The notes under the pieces are model-generated. The model ran no database searches, was not told where the DNA came from, and saw only the letters and a list, made by a program, of their open reading frames with translations. DNA of 64,000 nucleotides, taken from the NCBI RefSeq assembly GCF_033473495.1, contig NC_088937.1, positions 1,426,001 to 1,490,000 on the forward strand, given 5' to 3'. Made by a program: the position numbers and the translations under genes. Below are positions 30,249 through 41,809 of this stretch, in pieces (position 1 is the first letter of the stretch; every line of letters begins with the position of its first letter). Source of the stretch: Cercospora beticola. Taxonomy: Eukaryota; Ascomycota; Dothideomycetes; Mycosphaerellales; Mycosphaerellaceae.

Positions 30249-32551
30249 CTATATCAATGGCTCAGCTTCCTTTGTCGCAAGTTTCGCGGCCGAGAGCTCG
30301 GCTTGTTCAGCTGCCTCCCGATCTTCAACGGCCTTTTCGTGCTCTGTCTTGCCATCGAATTCCGCCTGATCAAGCGCAAACCCATGTGCTGGGGATGATG
30401 TACCACTCTTTGCAGGACTGATAACGCCGGAAGTCACAGCTTTCCCAGCATCGGCTTGTAACGGCTGTGGTCCAGCTTCTGCCTCTTCGGCCTGCTCTAT
30501 AGCCGCTCCCGATACCGAAGTCGATGCAAAATTATCGCCGAGGGGCGTCGAAAGACCAGCCGATGCTACGGCTATGTCCTTTTTCTCCACATCGCTATTT
30601 TTGCGTGACAATTCCTCCAATTTACCTTGATCGACTACCATAGAGCCTTTGACTGAGGCGGAATCGGCGAGAGATCTGAGCGAACCAGGTTCTTTAGCAG
30701 AGCTGAGTCTCAACAGCTTTTCTCGAAGCTCTTCTAGACTTTCATCAGCTTCAGGTGTGGCTTCCTTCGGCTTTGTCTCGGTGTCAACCACTGGGGCAGT
30801 GTCTTCCTCCACCTCGATGCTCCCATCAACCATGCTCGCTCCTGGAATTGCTGAATCTGGATGATCGTCACTGCTTTGAGCGTGGATAGAACCTTGCGTA
30901 GCCGCGGTATCCTCCGCTACAGCCATAGCGGGCTCGCCAATGCTACGCTGCCCGTCATTCGCGATGTCGTGTGAGTCTGGTCCGTTACTTTGCTCACTAG
31001 TGGTAAGAGTCGAACATCAGCATTTCGCAAGTTCCACAATGCGTTTAGTCAAGCTGACGCGCAGATATGCACACGACATGAAGGAAGTGTGATGGACACA
31101 CTTACACAGGTTCAATTTCTCCTGCCTCATTCGCTGGTCGAGTCTTCTTGTGTTCTCGTATGCCCAGGACAGTACCTAAAAAGCCGACCTCCTTACGATT
31201 TTCGACCTCAGCTTTGCGCCTTGCTCTCAGCTCGCCTGCGGTTGGTACTTTCTTTTTGAGACTGACCCTTCCTCCAGAGAGCCACCAAAGGGCCCTAGGG
31301 ACACGTTCTTCGTCAGCTAAAGGGGCTGGAGGTCCTGGTTTGACGAAATGCCCAATGTATCTAAAGAGTCCACAGGTCAGTAGGATGTGCGGAACCGCAG
31401 CGGAGTCAAGGAGCTTAACCAAGAAAATACTACACATACGCCCGAGCACTTCGTTCAAATGGCAAAGGTCTCCCAGAGCTGCTGTCTCCACCTCGCAATC
31501 GAAGCGTCACCTTTTCTTCAGGGACTATGTCGGCGGTGCCAGCAGGTACAAATTCTCTCTGCTGAAATGTCTTGAAGATTGACGGCTTCGGCTCATGAAT
31601 CGGTGTCTGATGACTGTTCTGGTCATACAAGAAGAAGGTGTCCGCCTGCTCCAATTGTTCAAGCGATCCATTCATGCGCCCGGAGAAGAACTCCCACGAC
31701 TTTGGTCTGGACAGTGTCCGGCGTCGTATTGTGCTCTCGGGCGAATAGCCTTTGCCAGAGTGCGAAGACGATGTGATGTGAACGTCAGGGGTGAGTAGGA
31801 GCACCTTGAGCGTGTTCAGCAGATGCGGGATCAGCAGATCCCTGAGGGAGTGGAGCATCGCATGCTTCTCCATGTCTGATAAGCTGTCCGCTAGACTCTG
31901 GATACGGCGCAGAGGCTCGACATTGCTCTGGTGGACCAGCATGATCTGCTGTCTTCTGTCCTCCGACTGGGCAGACGTGAACGGCGTGAATGTTGCACAT
32001 CTGCCAATCGTCCGCATGATCCTGTACACTTCGCCTTCCACCGGACTCAGGAATGCTGTATCAAGAGTGTGTGACAAGCGCTCTGTTTCTGACATTTGGG
32101 GGCGCCTAGGAACCGGACCCTTGAACTGCGGCTGTGATGAGATGGAGCTATGCGTGGAGGGTGTTCCTCGACGTGCCTCCTCTGTCTTGTGCCACGATGT
32201 CACATGCTCTTCTGGCAACTTCCGGTGTACTGGATTGTGCAGTAGCTGACTCGCCGGCGTTAGATAGTGCCCTTGGACCCCGTTGCAGGCCGTTGTACTG
32301 GTGTCTGGCTTCGCATACTCCGGCTCCTTGCTCAATCCTATGCTTCGGAGAATTCTTTGGCCTAGAGATGGTTTCTTAGGCATCGCTGCCATTCCGGCTT
32401 CGAGACGCCGGCTGGCGTTGAATATATCTCTGCTTCGAGGAGTATCATAGTTTTCCGGTCCACGTAAAGGTACCTCCCCGAAACTGGCGCCAGGTGCGAA
32501 GTGTTTGCTGGCGCGAAGCTGCCGTCTGCCTAAAGGATCAATGATGCTCAT
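30249..32551 (-). CDS. Unidentified three-exon protein (704 aa)
   Basis: I read complement(join(30249..30996, 31106..31360, 31440..32551)). ATG is at 32551; an earlier open frame from 32587 begins with TTG. Intron 1 (79 nt, GTATGT to CTTTAG) joins FERSAR to AYIGHFVKPG. Intron 2 (109 nt, GTAAGT to CACTAG) joins GEIEPV to EQSNGPDS. Both are in phase 2 and both donors are canonical. The N-terminal 370 residues contain a helical-looking stretch (VHQSNVEPLRRIQSLADSL, then MEKHAMLHSLRDLLIPHLLN). The middle holds a basic segment (LWWLSGGRVSLKKKVPTAG, then ELRARRKAEVENRKEV). The last 250 residues are acidic, Ala/Glu-rich and disordered. I see no signal peptide, clear membrane helix or catalytic motif and do not recognise the family. 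The gene converges on ARL2. Confidence 0.75.
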
Positions 32552-32922
32552 GTTTGCGCTGGATGTGTTGTGTTCGAAGTGCCGCAATGCAGGTACACAT
32601 ACAATCAGACGCTGTCTTCAATGCGGACCGAGTGAGACCAGGCTCGACGCCTTCGCAACAGGGAATAATGTTAGCATGTGCAAAGCGACAGACACTTCGA
32701 GATCACCTGGCTTTGCAACAAAGGCCGTGCTGGTCAATCTTGACAACTTAGTTCCAGGACGAAATCAGTACACCGTACCAGGTCATAGTCTCTGTAAGAT
32801 GTGCTATACATAAGCTCTACTTTCAAATTGATCTGTGTCTATGTCAGCCGAAGTTCGCAATTTGTATGGTACGAGTGAGCACTCACAATCGAGTGCTCAA
32901 GAACTGCTCCGCATAGGATGTC
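32552..32922. other. Intergenic region (tandem minus-strand genes)
   Basis: 371 bp between ATG 32551 of the unidentified gene and the stop of ATG27. It includes the promoter of the former. No additional feature was recognised. Confidence 0.35.
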
Positions 32923-33906
32923 TTACACTGCACTATAACCTCCTCTGTTCCCATTACTACCCATTTTCCCAGCTACGCCACTCGTCCAGTCTTTCACAAT
33001 GTACGGAATGTCACGTATTGTGTCTCCGTGGGGAATGAGGTCCCAACCCCGTGCTCCGTAGCGGTTGTAGTTCAGCCATGAGCCGAAGATTATGTAGGTG
33101 GCGATCAGGAGGAAACCAATGATCAGAAACCATGTGAAGAATCCCCAGCTCTTGCTGCTTGACGGCGGCTTCTCCGCGTTTTCGCAAGCATACTTTGTCT
33201 TCCACTCCAAACGCAGCACACCCACATCACTCTCGTCCTCGTAACTGATCAATTGCAGTGCCTTTCCTTCATCAAGATCTGGTAGCGGTTCTTGCTTGTC
33301 GTCTCCATCTTCGCCATCCTCTCGTGTACGCAGGCCACCATCGTTGAGGGATCTGGCCATCTTTTCCTTGTCATCGAAGCCTTCAGTTCCCTCTTTCGCT
33401 GCATCACACACGAATTCAACAATGGCCTTCTGCTTGATCTTCTTCTTATCTTTGGTGTGCTCTCCGCCATGTAGCTCCACTCTGAGGCCTTCCTTCTTCG
33501 CATCCTCGTTGCTTGGGCTGCCTTTTAATCTGGTGAGCTTAGGCTCCAGCTGGCCACCACTTGACGTGGTGAACTGTCCTGCCACTGGGAAGACCGCCAT
33601 GACAACCCCGTCTGCCGCCTGATCGTTGTAGAGACGCTCCACAGCGCATACTCGGCTGCCGTTCGGACATGATGTTTTCGCCTCGTCGCCTTTAGGCTTC
33701 TTCAGCGTGTCGCACACATCAATGGTAAATGTGGTGTTAACCACGGAGAATGAGTCTCGGTAGAGCCTGTGCACCTCTTTCGGCCCTCCCAACGCCTTGA
33801 GATTGAACTTCTGGCTGTCTACAACGACATTCTCACAGTCGAACGTGACGGCGGAGATTGCGGCTGGCAGCAGGAGCCAGGCTGACAGGCGTGAGATGGA
33901 AGGCAT
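32923..33906 (-). CDS. ATG27: Autophagy-related protein 27
   Basis: This is a type I membrane protein involved in selective and bulk autophagy, linked to Atg9 vesicle traffic. It is a single exon of 327 aa with ATG at 33906. A signal peptide is visible (MPSISRLSAWLLLPAAISA, then VTFDC). The luminal domain has the Atg27/MRL-type pattern with paired Cys (FDCENVV, CDTLKKP, TSCPNGSRVCAVER, VEFVCDAAK, KYACENAEK). A single membrane helix lies at about residues 255-278 (GFFTWFLIIGFLLIATYIIF). The cytosolic tail has the RYGARGWDLIPHGDTIRDIP stretch typical of the family and ends with YSAV, matching the Tyr-based sorting signal described for yeast Atg27. It is divergent from the F-box-like gene with 275 bp between starts. 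Confidence 0.93.
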   Translation of the reverse strand: MPSISRLSAWLLLPAAISAVTFDCENVVVDSQKFNLKALGGPKEVHRLYRDSFSVVNTTFTIDVCDTLKKPKGDEAKTSCPNGSRVCAVERLYNDQAADGVVMAVFPVAGQFTTSSGGQLEPKLTRLKGSPSNEDAKKEGLRVELHGGEHTKDKKKIKQKAIVEFVCDAAKEGTEGFDDKEKMARSLNDGGLRTREDGEDGDDKQEPLPDLDEGKALQLISYEDESDVGVLRLEWKTKYACENAEKPPSSSKSWGFFTWFLIIGFLLIATYIIFGSWLNYNRYGARGWDLIPHGDTIRDIPYIVKDWTSGVAGKMGSNGNRGGYSAV

Positions 33907-34181
33907 CGCTGCCTGCAGAAGGAGTCGTGTCGCGCGTCAGGGAAGAGGAGAGTCGCAGTCCGTGTTCGAAACGTGTGCAAAAGAGCGTAGAGAAGAGGTT
34001 GAAAGTTGCACAGACGATGCAAGACGTAGGCAGTGCAATAAGTTGAAGGTTGCTGGATTACGGATGAGCTCGTGCTAGCTCCGTGAAACCACCGGCCATC
34101 GTCATCTGGGGAGGCAGGCAGACTCCAAGCGCCAAGCCGTATCCACTCACTACTCACTCCTGCTTTGGACCCGACCTGAAC

Positions 34182-35303
34182 ATGAACATCAACATTGACA
34201 CGAGCGCCGAGTACGGAACAGATCTAATCATGTCTTCACGCGTGAATGCAATCGATCCACAGTCCGACAGTTCTCTGATGCAGCTGCCGCAGGAATTGCG
34301 AGACTGCATCTACGGCTATGTCTTCTCGACCACCCGCTTCTGCTTCGGCGAGCGTGCTGTTGGCCGCATCGATATCGATACTCGCCGGGTCGTATCTGCG
34401 AACAGGGGAAAGTCCCTCGCTCTGCTGCGAGTCTGCAAGCGAATGCACTCAGAGATTGGCACCAGCTGGTTGTCTCAAGCCCTCTTTCACTTCGAAGATC
34501 CGACCGCATTGTTGGACAAGCTAGCTTCTGTAGACGACCACACCCGCAGCCATATTCGACATCTTCGAGTCTCTGGGGACCCTCTCAAAGTGACATGGGG
34601 CTATGATTGTGTTCATTGGCGCACATCACAAGCGCTCAAATTGCTTCCCGGCCTCAACCTCACAAGACTCACTGTTCTGGGAAACAAATACGCCAGGACT
34701 AGCTATGAGACACTCGATTCGCTGATCAAATACAGCAGCGGCTGGAAAGAACTCTACTATCTGACACACAACTCGGCGCCGCTGGGCTTCCGAGCTGTCT
34801 TTGATGCCCAGTCCAATCCGCGCATGCCCCAGCCGGATACCTGGCAGCAGGCTATCAAAGCTCGTGATGGTGAAGGTTCCTCTGTCACACTTTACCGCAG
34901 TAAGAGCCCCACGAGAGGATCTGTGCTCGACCCTGCCAAGCGTACCGTTTTGCGTCAGCATTTACGTCCTGGACAGACTGCTGCAACGTATGGCAACACG
35001 AAAGACCAGAGTCTGATGGTGCCCGGTGAGCGTGAAAAAGAGCTGCTGGTCGTTGTCGAGCGTGGCAGTGGCATCGATTGCGCCGAGAAGAATCCAGCAT
35101 CCTATCTACCTTTTGGTGATCCTCGCATATTCTCTCCAGCTCGGACATGGTCTGAAGTCAAGGAATTGTCGCGAGAGATGAGAACTCTAGAGAGCTGCGG
35201 TGATGCGTCTGATGATGACAGTGAAGACGAAGATGATTGCTTACTGGACATCTATGATCATGTTGACGATTACACCTGGCCTCCTTTCCACTTCGTGAGG
35301 TGA
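34182..35303 (+). CDS. F-box-like / LPxEL domain protein (373 aa)
   Basis: The frame opens at a GTG (34083), but the first ATG is at 34182 and gives 373 aa. A second ATG at 34230 is possible. At residues about 35-48 it has LPQELRDCIYGYVF, the N-terminal helix of the F-box-like or 2EXR domain seen in many ascomycete proteins. LLRVCKRMHSEIGTSWL then follows, another typical element. The central part has beta-strand-like repeats (HIRHLRVSGDPLKV, NLTRLTVLGN). The C-terminus is acidic (DDDSEDEDD). Such proteins are numerous in Dothideomycetes and mostly uncharacterised; an SCF-adaptor role is only inferred. It is divergent from ATG27. Confidence 0.78.
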   Translation: MNINIDTSAEYGTDLIMSSRVNAIDPQSDSSLMQLPQELRDCIYGYVFSTTRFCFGERAVGRIDIDTRRVVSANRGKSLALLRVCKRMHSEIGTSWLSQALFHFEDPTALLDKLASVDDHTRSHIRHLRVSGDPLKVTWGYDCVHWRTSQALKLLPGLNLTRLTVLGNKYARTSYETLDSLIKYSSGWKELYYLTHNSAPLGFRAVFDAQSNPRMPQPDTWQQAIKARDGEGSSVTLYRSKSPTRGSVLDPAKRTVLRQHLRPGQTAATYGNTKDQSLMVPGEREKELLVVVERGSGIDCAEKNPASYLPFGDPRIFSPARTWSEVKELSREMRTLESCGDASDDDSEDEDDCLLDIYDHVDDYTWPPFHFVR

Positions 35304-37848
35304 TTCCTTTGGATTACCCTCACAGGTCAAGACGTCGGATTGTCGCCAATCAATAGAAGTTTGTGAGCTTTGTCTGCAAACACGAAGATGTCGCTGCTCA
35401 TCTTGGCGCCCAACAGGACTGCGCCGCGAAGATCCGTCTGACATTCAATCACCTTCTGCAGATGACTTTGGGACATGACAGCTGTGAAGCGGATATCCCA
35501 GCACACTCTCGTCTGGCGTTCGCATCGTATACTTTGAGCAAGCCTCGGCGATCGGAGACCGGCTGCCCAGATGCATGAAACCGCGAGTGGAGCCCAAGCC
35601 GTGTATAACTGAATTTGAAAGATGCAGACAAGGTACAAGTTGCAAATCCGATGGATATGGTTTCACTGAACACGTGGTGGGGTTGACGGCCGCAGTCTCA
35701 AGTCGTCAATCGATGCGAGAAGTGTTCGCCTCGTCGAAACCGTATCCGTAGCTAGTTGGGCCGAGTGTGACAGGACGAAGGTTCGGCGAAAGTAGAGACC
35801 ACCGCGTTAAGCTATACCCCAGCCGTAGAGGGAAATTTGAAGTGTGACCGAAGACTTTCTCTGCTAATCGCTGAAAAATAAACTGGTTGTGCCGACCTGT
35901 AATTTCAACACAGTCCGCCATCAGGGTAGATTTGTGGGGTTCAAACAATGAGGGTATCACATCGAGAAAGGGTCTCCTATTTGTAGGTTGACAGCACTCG
36001 GTCCGAAGGACTAGCCAGCTTGTAACGAGTAGATGGCAGACCAAAAATTCGGAGCTCAATCAGACGCTCGAGCAACCTCTGTCTGAACTCTGAGTCCTGA
36101 TTGCAGCTTATTCAGCCTTGAAACAGATTGCGAGCTTTCCAGGTTTCATAAGCTATCAGCTAGCAGTGCTGGATGTCAAGGGAACATTTTAATAATTTGA
36201 GCTGTGAGTGTCGATCAACTCTGAATAGAGTGTGATACATCATACCTGGAGGTATGGCAGTTATGGCTGTCGATCTCAACCAAAGCTTGATTTCCAGACA
36301 CACGCAGGGCAGTCCTTCTACAATCGTGTTTCGGTCGTCATCTCTCGGAGACGCACCCACAGCTTGCGAACAATGCTTGTCTGAAGGCATGTTAACGATG
36401 AGTGTTCCGCTTATTGAGATGCGCGTAAGTGTTGTGTTGTGCTAAAGAGTCGCCGTCAGCATAGTCTGAGTTGGTATGTTTATAGTTTTTCTAAACTGGG
36501 CGATGGCCTTGTTTGCATCTTGCTCGTCTGGAAGCATGTGTGATTGCTGTGATGGCAAGAGAAGACATTGCCAACAGAGTTCGAATGTGGAGCACTATGT
36601 TTTCTACTGCAACTCTGTGGTAATTGGAGGCATACAGGCAGCCAGCAACGAGGGAAAGAAGAACCGGACGCCACGAGTGGATACCACACTCAGTATATGA
36701 GTGGAGCCTTACCGCAGTCAATGATGATGACAAACGATTTCCCCTCACGGCATTACCAGATCCTACTGACCCAATCGATATTTGTTGAGCTTCCCGTAGG
36801 TACGCGGCCGGTCTCGAAAGGGGATCCTTGCGAATTGCAGGAACGTGGCACTTAAGACAAGCCACTATAGGGCTTCATTCGCTACCAGTGACGCTGCACT
36901 CTGGAGCGCCACGGTTGCTGCGCCTACATCGTACCTGCTTAGCCAAGTTGTTGAACTGCGTGATACTAGTCTTGGAGAAGAGTGTGATGTCGTGACGGAT
37001 CCTGTTCAGACGACAGCGAACGCGCGCCCATACCCACGTGTTAATGAATGTCACGGAGGATCGTCAATGCACAAATGGATCAAGGATCCATAGAGTGGCA
37101 TTGCTTCTGTTGCTGGTGTACGAAAGCGAGTCGCGGAGCAAAAGGCTGCTTGTAGGGTCATCCGTGATTGCAATATTGGCATGAGCCGGCCAGCAAGCAC
37201 GCGTATCGGACGCCAGACATCGATACGCAGGCTATTCCATCCGGTTTATCGGTTCCTGCGCCGTCGAATGGGATCGAGGTGTCGTGGTGGTAGGCAGGAG
37301 CACAAGCGCGCCACTGCAGTGTGTCGACCAGGGTGCTCGAGGCTCCCGGCCGTTGCAACGGCAGACCATAGGAGCGGGCTGCGCTCGACATTGGCAGGCA
37401 AGCATGCGAGGCAGCGTGGCCACGGCCGACGCGGACAAGGTCGGACATGCAAGGCACAATGTTAAACGTGCTCGTCGTCAGTCGAGGCGGCGGACAGCTA
37501 TCGCGACATCGTCGACCCCCGCCGAGTCAATACCACAAGCTTGCTGCATGCAATCGAGGGCCGGCACGCAAAGGCTCTATTGTCTGCGCCAAGCCCAGAC
37601 GATCTCTATTCCCTTCGGGAGGCAGACCGTTGCGAGTCGGGGCTGAAGACTACTGCTGCTCACTGCTGCCCTCACTGCAGTCGTCGCTGTTGTCCGCCGC
37701 ATTGAGCATTGAGCGCGCGCTCTCCCGTGGTCTCGATGCGCTGATGCACCCGCCGTCCAGCGCTGCGAGCCCGTCGCTGTCGTGGAACTAATCGCACGGA
37801 CACTGCCGCCCACACGACCCACAGCAGCGCGAGGAGCCTGGCGACAAG
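35304..37848. other. Gene-poor 2.5-kb stretch
   Basis: This is the longest gene-free interval in the window. It has only short frames on both strands, many starting with non-ATG codons, and no product I recognise. A perfect 8-bp inverted repeat (GCGTATCG / CGATACGC) lies at 37201-37228. The right part (37100-37848) is GC-rich and should hold the STE50 promoter and 5' UTR. I see no transposase, LTR or terminal repeats. Decayed sequence is possible. Confidence 0.4.
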
Positions 37849-40001
37849 ATGCAGCAGCAGCAGACGCTCGCCAGTGATGCATATCCCTCCTCCAACAAAG
37901 GATCCTCTTGGCTCGCGCGCGTCTCCCACCGCGCTTCACATCTGCCCGTGGGCAGCAGCAGCAGTAGCAGGCCGCCGCTGAGCCTCCGCCCAACACCATC
38001 GGCGACATCCACCTCTGCCGGCGCCAGTCCTGTGCTCCCCCTGGGCACCTTCGCGTCATCCGGCTTTGCGGACTCGCTCGAGCAGCAGCTGTACGCGGTG
38101 CAGCAGCGCAACTCGCTCGACCACGAGAAGGACCAGCGCCCCGCTGCCGCCGCGAGCCCGACCGAGACGGAGTTCCAAGCGACGCCCATCGACGCCAGCT
38201 TTGGCGATCGCATCGACCAGCAACACTCCGGCAGAACCTCGTCTGATCTGCCAATCTTCCCGACGCAGCAGAGGAGTCGAAGCGGTACCGTCACGCGTGA
38301 GGACAAGCCCCTGCCCGCGCAGCCTGCACACGCCCACGAGCACAAGGACAGCGGCATGGACAAGTACACGCGGCAGGCGGGAGACAGCGCCTACGACAGT
38401 GACGCCGAGGCCGACGACGAATTTGAGCGCTCCGTATTCACATCGCCGAACGTGGGCACGCATTTTGACGAGCAGAGCGATCACCCTTCGGATTCCGAGG
38501 ACGACCAGTCGCTGTTGGATGGCGAGGACACACCGACGACGCAAGGCTGGGCGGACAGAGATGGCAGGAGCCCAACTGGGAAGGTGACGCAGTGGAACGA
38601 GGAGGAAGTCGCGGACTACATAGCCGCGCTATCGCCAGCATTGAAACAGTATGGCCAGCAGTTTGTGGAGGAAGGCGTCAATGGCGAGGCTCTGATAGCT
38701 TTGGGGCATGACGAATTACGAGAACTAGGAGTGGCGAGTGTGGGACACAGACTCACGATACTCAAAGCCGTTTATGAGCAGAAAATGCGCGCGGGTGTGA
38801 AAATTGAAGAGGGGGATTACGTGCCACTTTCAGCGGAGGGAGAAAAGGCAGAGATGAACGCGACCCAGGATGATATTGCACGCATCATTGAGTCGCTCAG
38901 GCAACGTGACCAGCGCATTCAATCTGCAGAGGCGGAATTGAAGGCTATGCGGGACTACCTGGAACGAATATCAGATGAAAACAGGAAGCTGCGGGAAGAG
39001 ACTTTGCCAATCATGAGATTAGTGAAGGACCAGAGGACACCATTACCGGACCCGGCCGGTGGCACGATTCCCTCGCCTCGCGAGACCGACCCTGCCAACA
39101 GGCTGATGGAGCAAATCCAGAACAAGGGCAGCTCGCTAAGTCGGAAATTCTCCACAAAGAAGCTGTTCCTGAATAAGGACGGCACCAAGCAGAACTCGCC
39201 TACGCACCCTCCACAGACTCGAGAAGTGAGAGACGATGGAGGAGGACATCTTGAGGCATCAGCAGCGGCAATGGCCGCAAGCAGTCATCTCACAGCGAGC
39301 ATGACTAGTCAGGCCAGCCCGAATAGTATTCACGGCCAACAACTGAGTCCCACAAGTCCAGCTTACAGCACGCACCCACCCCCGAGCACAACCGCCCGAT
39401 CGTTCCCTCAGCACAACCCACGCGCGTACAGTACCGATAACGATGCTTCGTACGCGAACAACCATTACAGCCAGGCCAGCACTCTCAACGAAGACTCTGG
39501 GAGGAGTCTACGGCAACAAGATCGCGCACGGCGACAAGCCCCGACACCCAGTCCGCGAGAAGAAGCAACGCCAGATGCTGGCAAAGACCGAGACAATCCG
39601 CAGGTTGAGATATTCAAGAGCTTCCGTGTGAGCATAGATGACCCTTGCCGAGTGGTTTTGCCTGTGGTCAGTTATGCAACCCTTCTTCTTGCACCGCTCT
39701 GTTTGCTAACACATCATCCCAGGCTCTCAAGCGGTACAACATTACAGATGACTGGCGGCAGTACGCCCTGTATATTGTACACGGTGATCAAGAACGATGT
39801 CTGGGCTTGGAAGAGAAGCCACTACTCCTGTTTAAGCAACTGGACAAAGAGGGCAGAAAACCAATGTTTATGCTTCGACGTCATGCTTCGCCGCAGGAAG
39901 GGTGGAGCAACACTTCTGGGAGTGGCGCACCAGCGCATGCCCAGGAGCCGAAGGTCAGTCTTAGCGGTGCGAAGCAGGCCTATAATGCGAGGGTCCGCTG
40001 A
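37849..40001 (+). CDS. STE50: Ste50-type MAPK adaptor (SAM + RA domains)
   Basis: This is an adaptor protein that links Cdc42/Ras-type signals to the Ste11 MAPKKK in pheromone, filamentous and osmotic pathways. I read join(37849..39666, 39723..40001), 698 aa. The 56-nt intron (GTCAGT, branch GCTAAC, acceptor CCCAG) joins VVLPV to ALKRYNITDDW in phase 0. Without it the RA domain is lost. The N-terminal 240 residues are Ser/Pro-rich. The SAM domain lies at about residues 245-312 (WNEEEVADYIAAL, then HDELRELGVASVGHRLTILK). A coiled coil follows (about residues 340-390). The RA domain covers about residues 585-680 (EIFKSFRVSIDDPCRVVLP, then YALYIVHGDQERCLGLEE and KPMFMLRR). The domain order is the Ste50 order. 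A 135-residue, Ser/Pro-rich linker separates the coiled coil from the RA domain. Confidence 0.93.
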
Positions 40002-40330
40002 CAAGTGCGCAGCAAGTGCCAGGGGGAGTATTGTAAGGACAGTAATTTTCAATAGTAAAAACATCGTCAAGACGACACAGCGTACACGATGCGGGGACGC
40101 CAATGCTCAGATGTGCAAGAGCTCAAGCCGCGTAGTATTATCATGAGACACGAGACGACGTTCGCAACGGCGCTTTCCAGGCCATTTTATTTTGTGACTG
40201 ACTTTTTGCACGCTGGTGCGATTATGAAAGGGGTATTTACGAGCACTTTGTCAACTTTGGCGAACAGTTCAGAAAGGCAGACAGGCTCTTTCTAATGTGG
40301 GACGAACAAGCTTTGCGTCTCGCAGGATGC
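40002..40330. other. Convergent intergenic region (STE50 / RRB1)
   Basis: 329 bp shared by two converging 3' ends. No gene or repeat was recognised. Confidence 0.4.
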
Positions 40331-41809
40331 TCAAACGCTGATAGTCTTGAAAACGCCGAAACCACTCTCACCTGTGCTCATCAATGTCCCAGGTATTTGT
40401 GGGTGCCAGTGAGCTTCCTTGACTCCTTTCGAGTAGTGGTTGAAAAGCAGCTGTGGTGGCACATCCTTTGCATCAGCTGTGAACTTGCTTTCCTCGTCAT
40501 CCAGCTCCACAGCCAGATCCCACAACGTCACGTTGTCATCGCCGCCGCATACTGCGACCACGGAATCGTCTGTAGGATGCCATTCCACGCTGGTGATTTG
40601 CCCCAGGTGAAATGCGAAATGCGCGACTGGTTTCGATGTCTTAGCCGCTTCGGGCGACTTCCATTGCCGGAGATCCCAGACTGACCATGTTCCATCATCA
40701 TGGCCACTGGCAAGGAGATGAGCTGTTTGATGCGACCAGGAGAGAACATTGGCATCACTTTCGGAGACCTTGACGGACACCGCGTGCTTTCGAGATTTAC
40801 TTCGAGCATCCCAGATCTTCACTGTGCCATCGCTGGAGGCCGAGGCGAAAACGTTGCGTTCTGTGGGTGACCATTGGAGTTCCTCGACGGAGCCAGTGTG
40901 GCCTGTGTATGGGTTGGTGTCTGTGACGAAGCCGCCACCGTCAGTGCGAGTGGTGGCAAAGATCTGTCCCGCGCTGTCGCCGGTGAGCAGCTTTCCAGCA
41001 GGAATCAGGGGTGACCAGTCAAGGGCATATCCTTCGTTTCGTTTGTGAGCTCGAATGGTCGACAAAGCTTTGTTGGCATTTGTGGGGAGCATGAAGCCGG
41101 GCTCGTCAAAGGAGCGGAGATGAGGAGTTATATCATGGATCAGTACTTCACCAGATTCCTGCATGGCGGCGGTGATGGTCGTTGGTGGTGTGGAGGCGCT
41201 GGCCTGGGGTGATTGATGGGCCCGGATACGATTTGTCGTCGATGTGAGGGGAATAGATTTGGTCTCCAGGACTGGATCGGAAAACTCATCGTCGTCAGAA
41301 TCCTCATCATCAGAATCGATATTTTGGAATTTGTCGTTTCGTGATAGACCAGAGAGCTTCATAACCATGATTTGATTCTCCTTGGCACGATCGTGTGCTG
41401 CTTGCGTGCCTGCGACTGCGTAGGCTGTAGCTGGGTAGGATTTTCGATTGTCGCCGAGGTTGTCCTTGATGATGTCGAATGACAGACATGGCCAGGTCGG
41501 CTCCAATGTGTGCAGCATCTCGTACACTGATAGATCCGGCGCCAGTGTCTGTCCAGCTTCTAATTTATGTCGTCCCGGAACGAAGGTCTGCTGGTCGACG
41601 TCCATGGCATTGGCAGCCTTCTCTTCAGCCTCACGCTCGTCATCGGGTCTTCCATCGACACCAGCTTCGATAATCTCGTCCTCGCTCTCATACTCATCCT
41701 CGAATTCGTCTTCGAACTCCTCTCCATCGGCCAGTGGCGTCTGGGCAACGGGACGGTCGCCAGCGACCAGCCGCTGCGGCTCGACATCTTCGGCAGCGCG
41801 CTTTGACAT
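40331..41809 (-). CDS. RRB1: Ribosome-assembly WD-repeat protein Rrb1 (GRWD1)
   Basis: This is the nuclear chaperone that binds ribosomal protein Rpl3 and is needed for 60S assembly. It is a single exon of 492 aa with ATG at 41809. A very acidic stretch lies near the N-terminus (FEDEFEDEYESEDEIIEAG). Next comes the CAF1/H4-binding-like segment characteristic of the family (YEMLHTLEPTWPCLSFDII). WD repeats follow, including ALDWSPLIPAGKLLTGDSAG, VEELQWSPTERNVFASASSD, VKIWDARS, VLSWSHQTAHLLASGHDDG, VWDLRQW and WHPTDDSVVAVCGGDDNVTL. A second acidic patch within the first repeats (DSDDEDSDDDEFSD) is as expected. It is divergent from SPG1. Confidence 0.93.
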   Translation of the reverse strand: MSKRAAEDVEPQRLVAGDRPVAQTPLADGEEFEDEFEDEYESEDEIIEAGVDGRPDDEREAEEKAANAMDVDQQTFVPGRHKLEAGQTLAPDLSVYEMLHTLEPTWPCLSFDIIKDNLGDNRKSYPATAYAVAGTQAAHDRAKENQIMVMKLSGLSRNDKFQNIDSDDEDSDDDEFSDPVLETKSIPLTSTTNRIRAHQSPQASASTPPTTITAAMQESGEVLIHDITPHLRSFDEPGFMLPTNANKALSTIRAHKRNEGYALDWSPLIPAGKLLTGDSAGQIFATTRTDGGGFVTDTNPYTGHTGSVEELQWSPTERNVFASASSDGTVKIWDARSKSRKHAVSVKVSESDANVLSWSHQTAHLLASGHDDGTWSVWDLRQWKSPEAAKTSKPVAHFAFHLGQITSVEWHPTDDSVVAVCGGDDNVTLWDLAVELDDEESKFTADAKDVPPQLLFNHYSKGVKEAHWHPQIPGTLMSTGESGFGVFKTISV

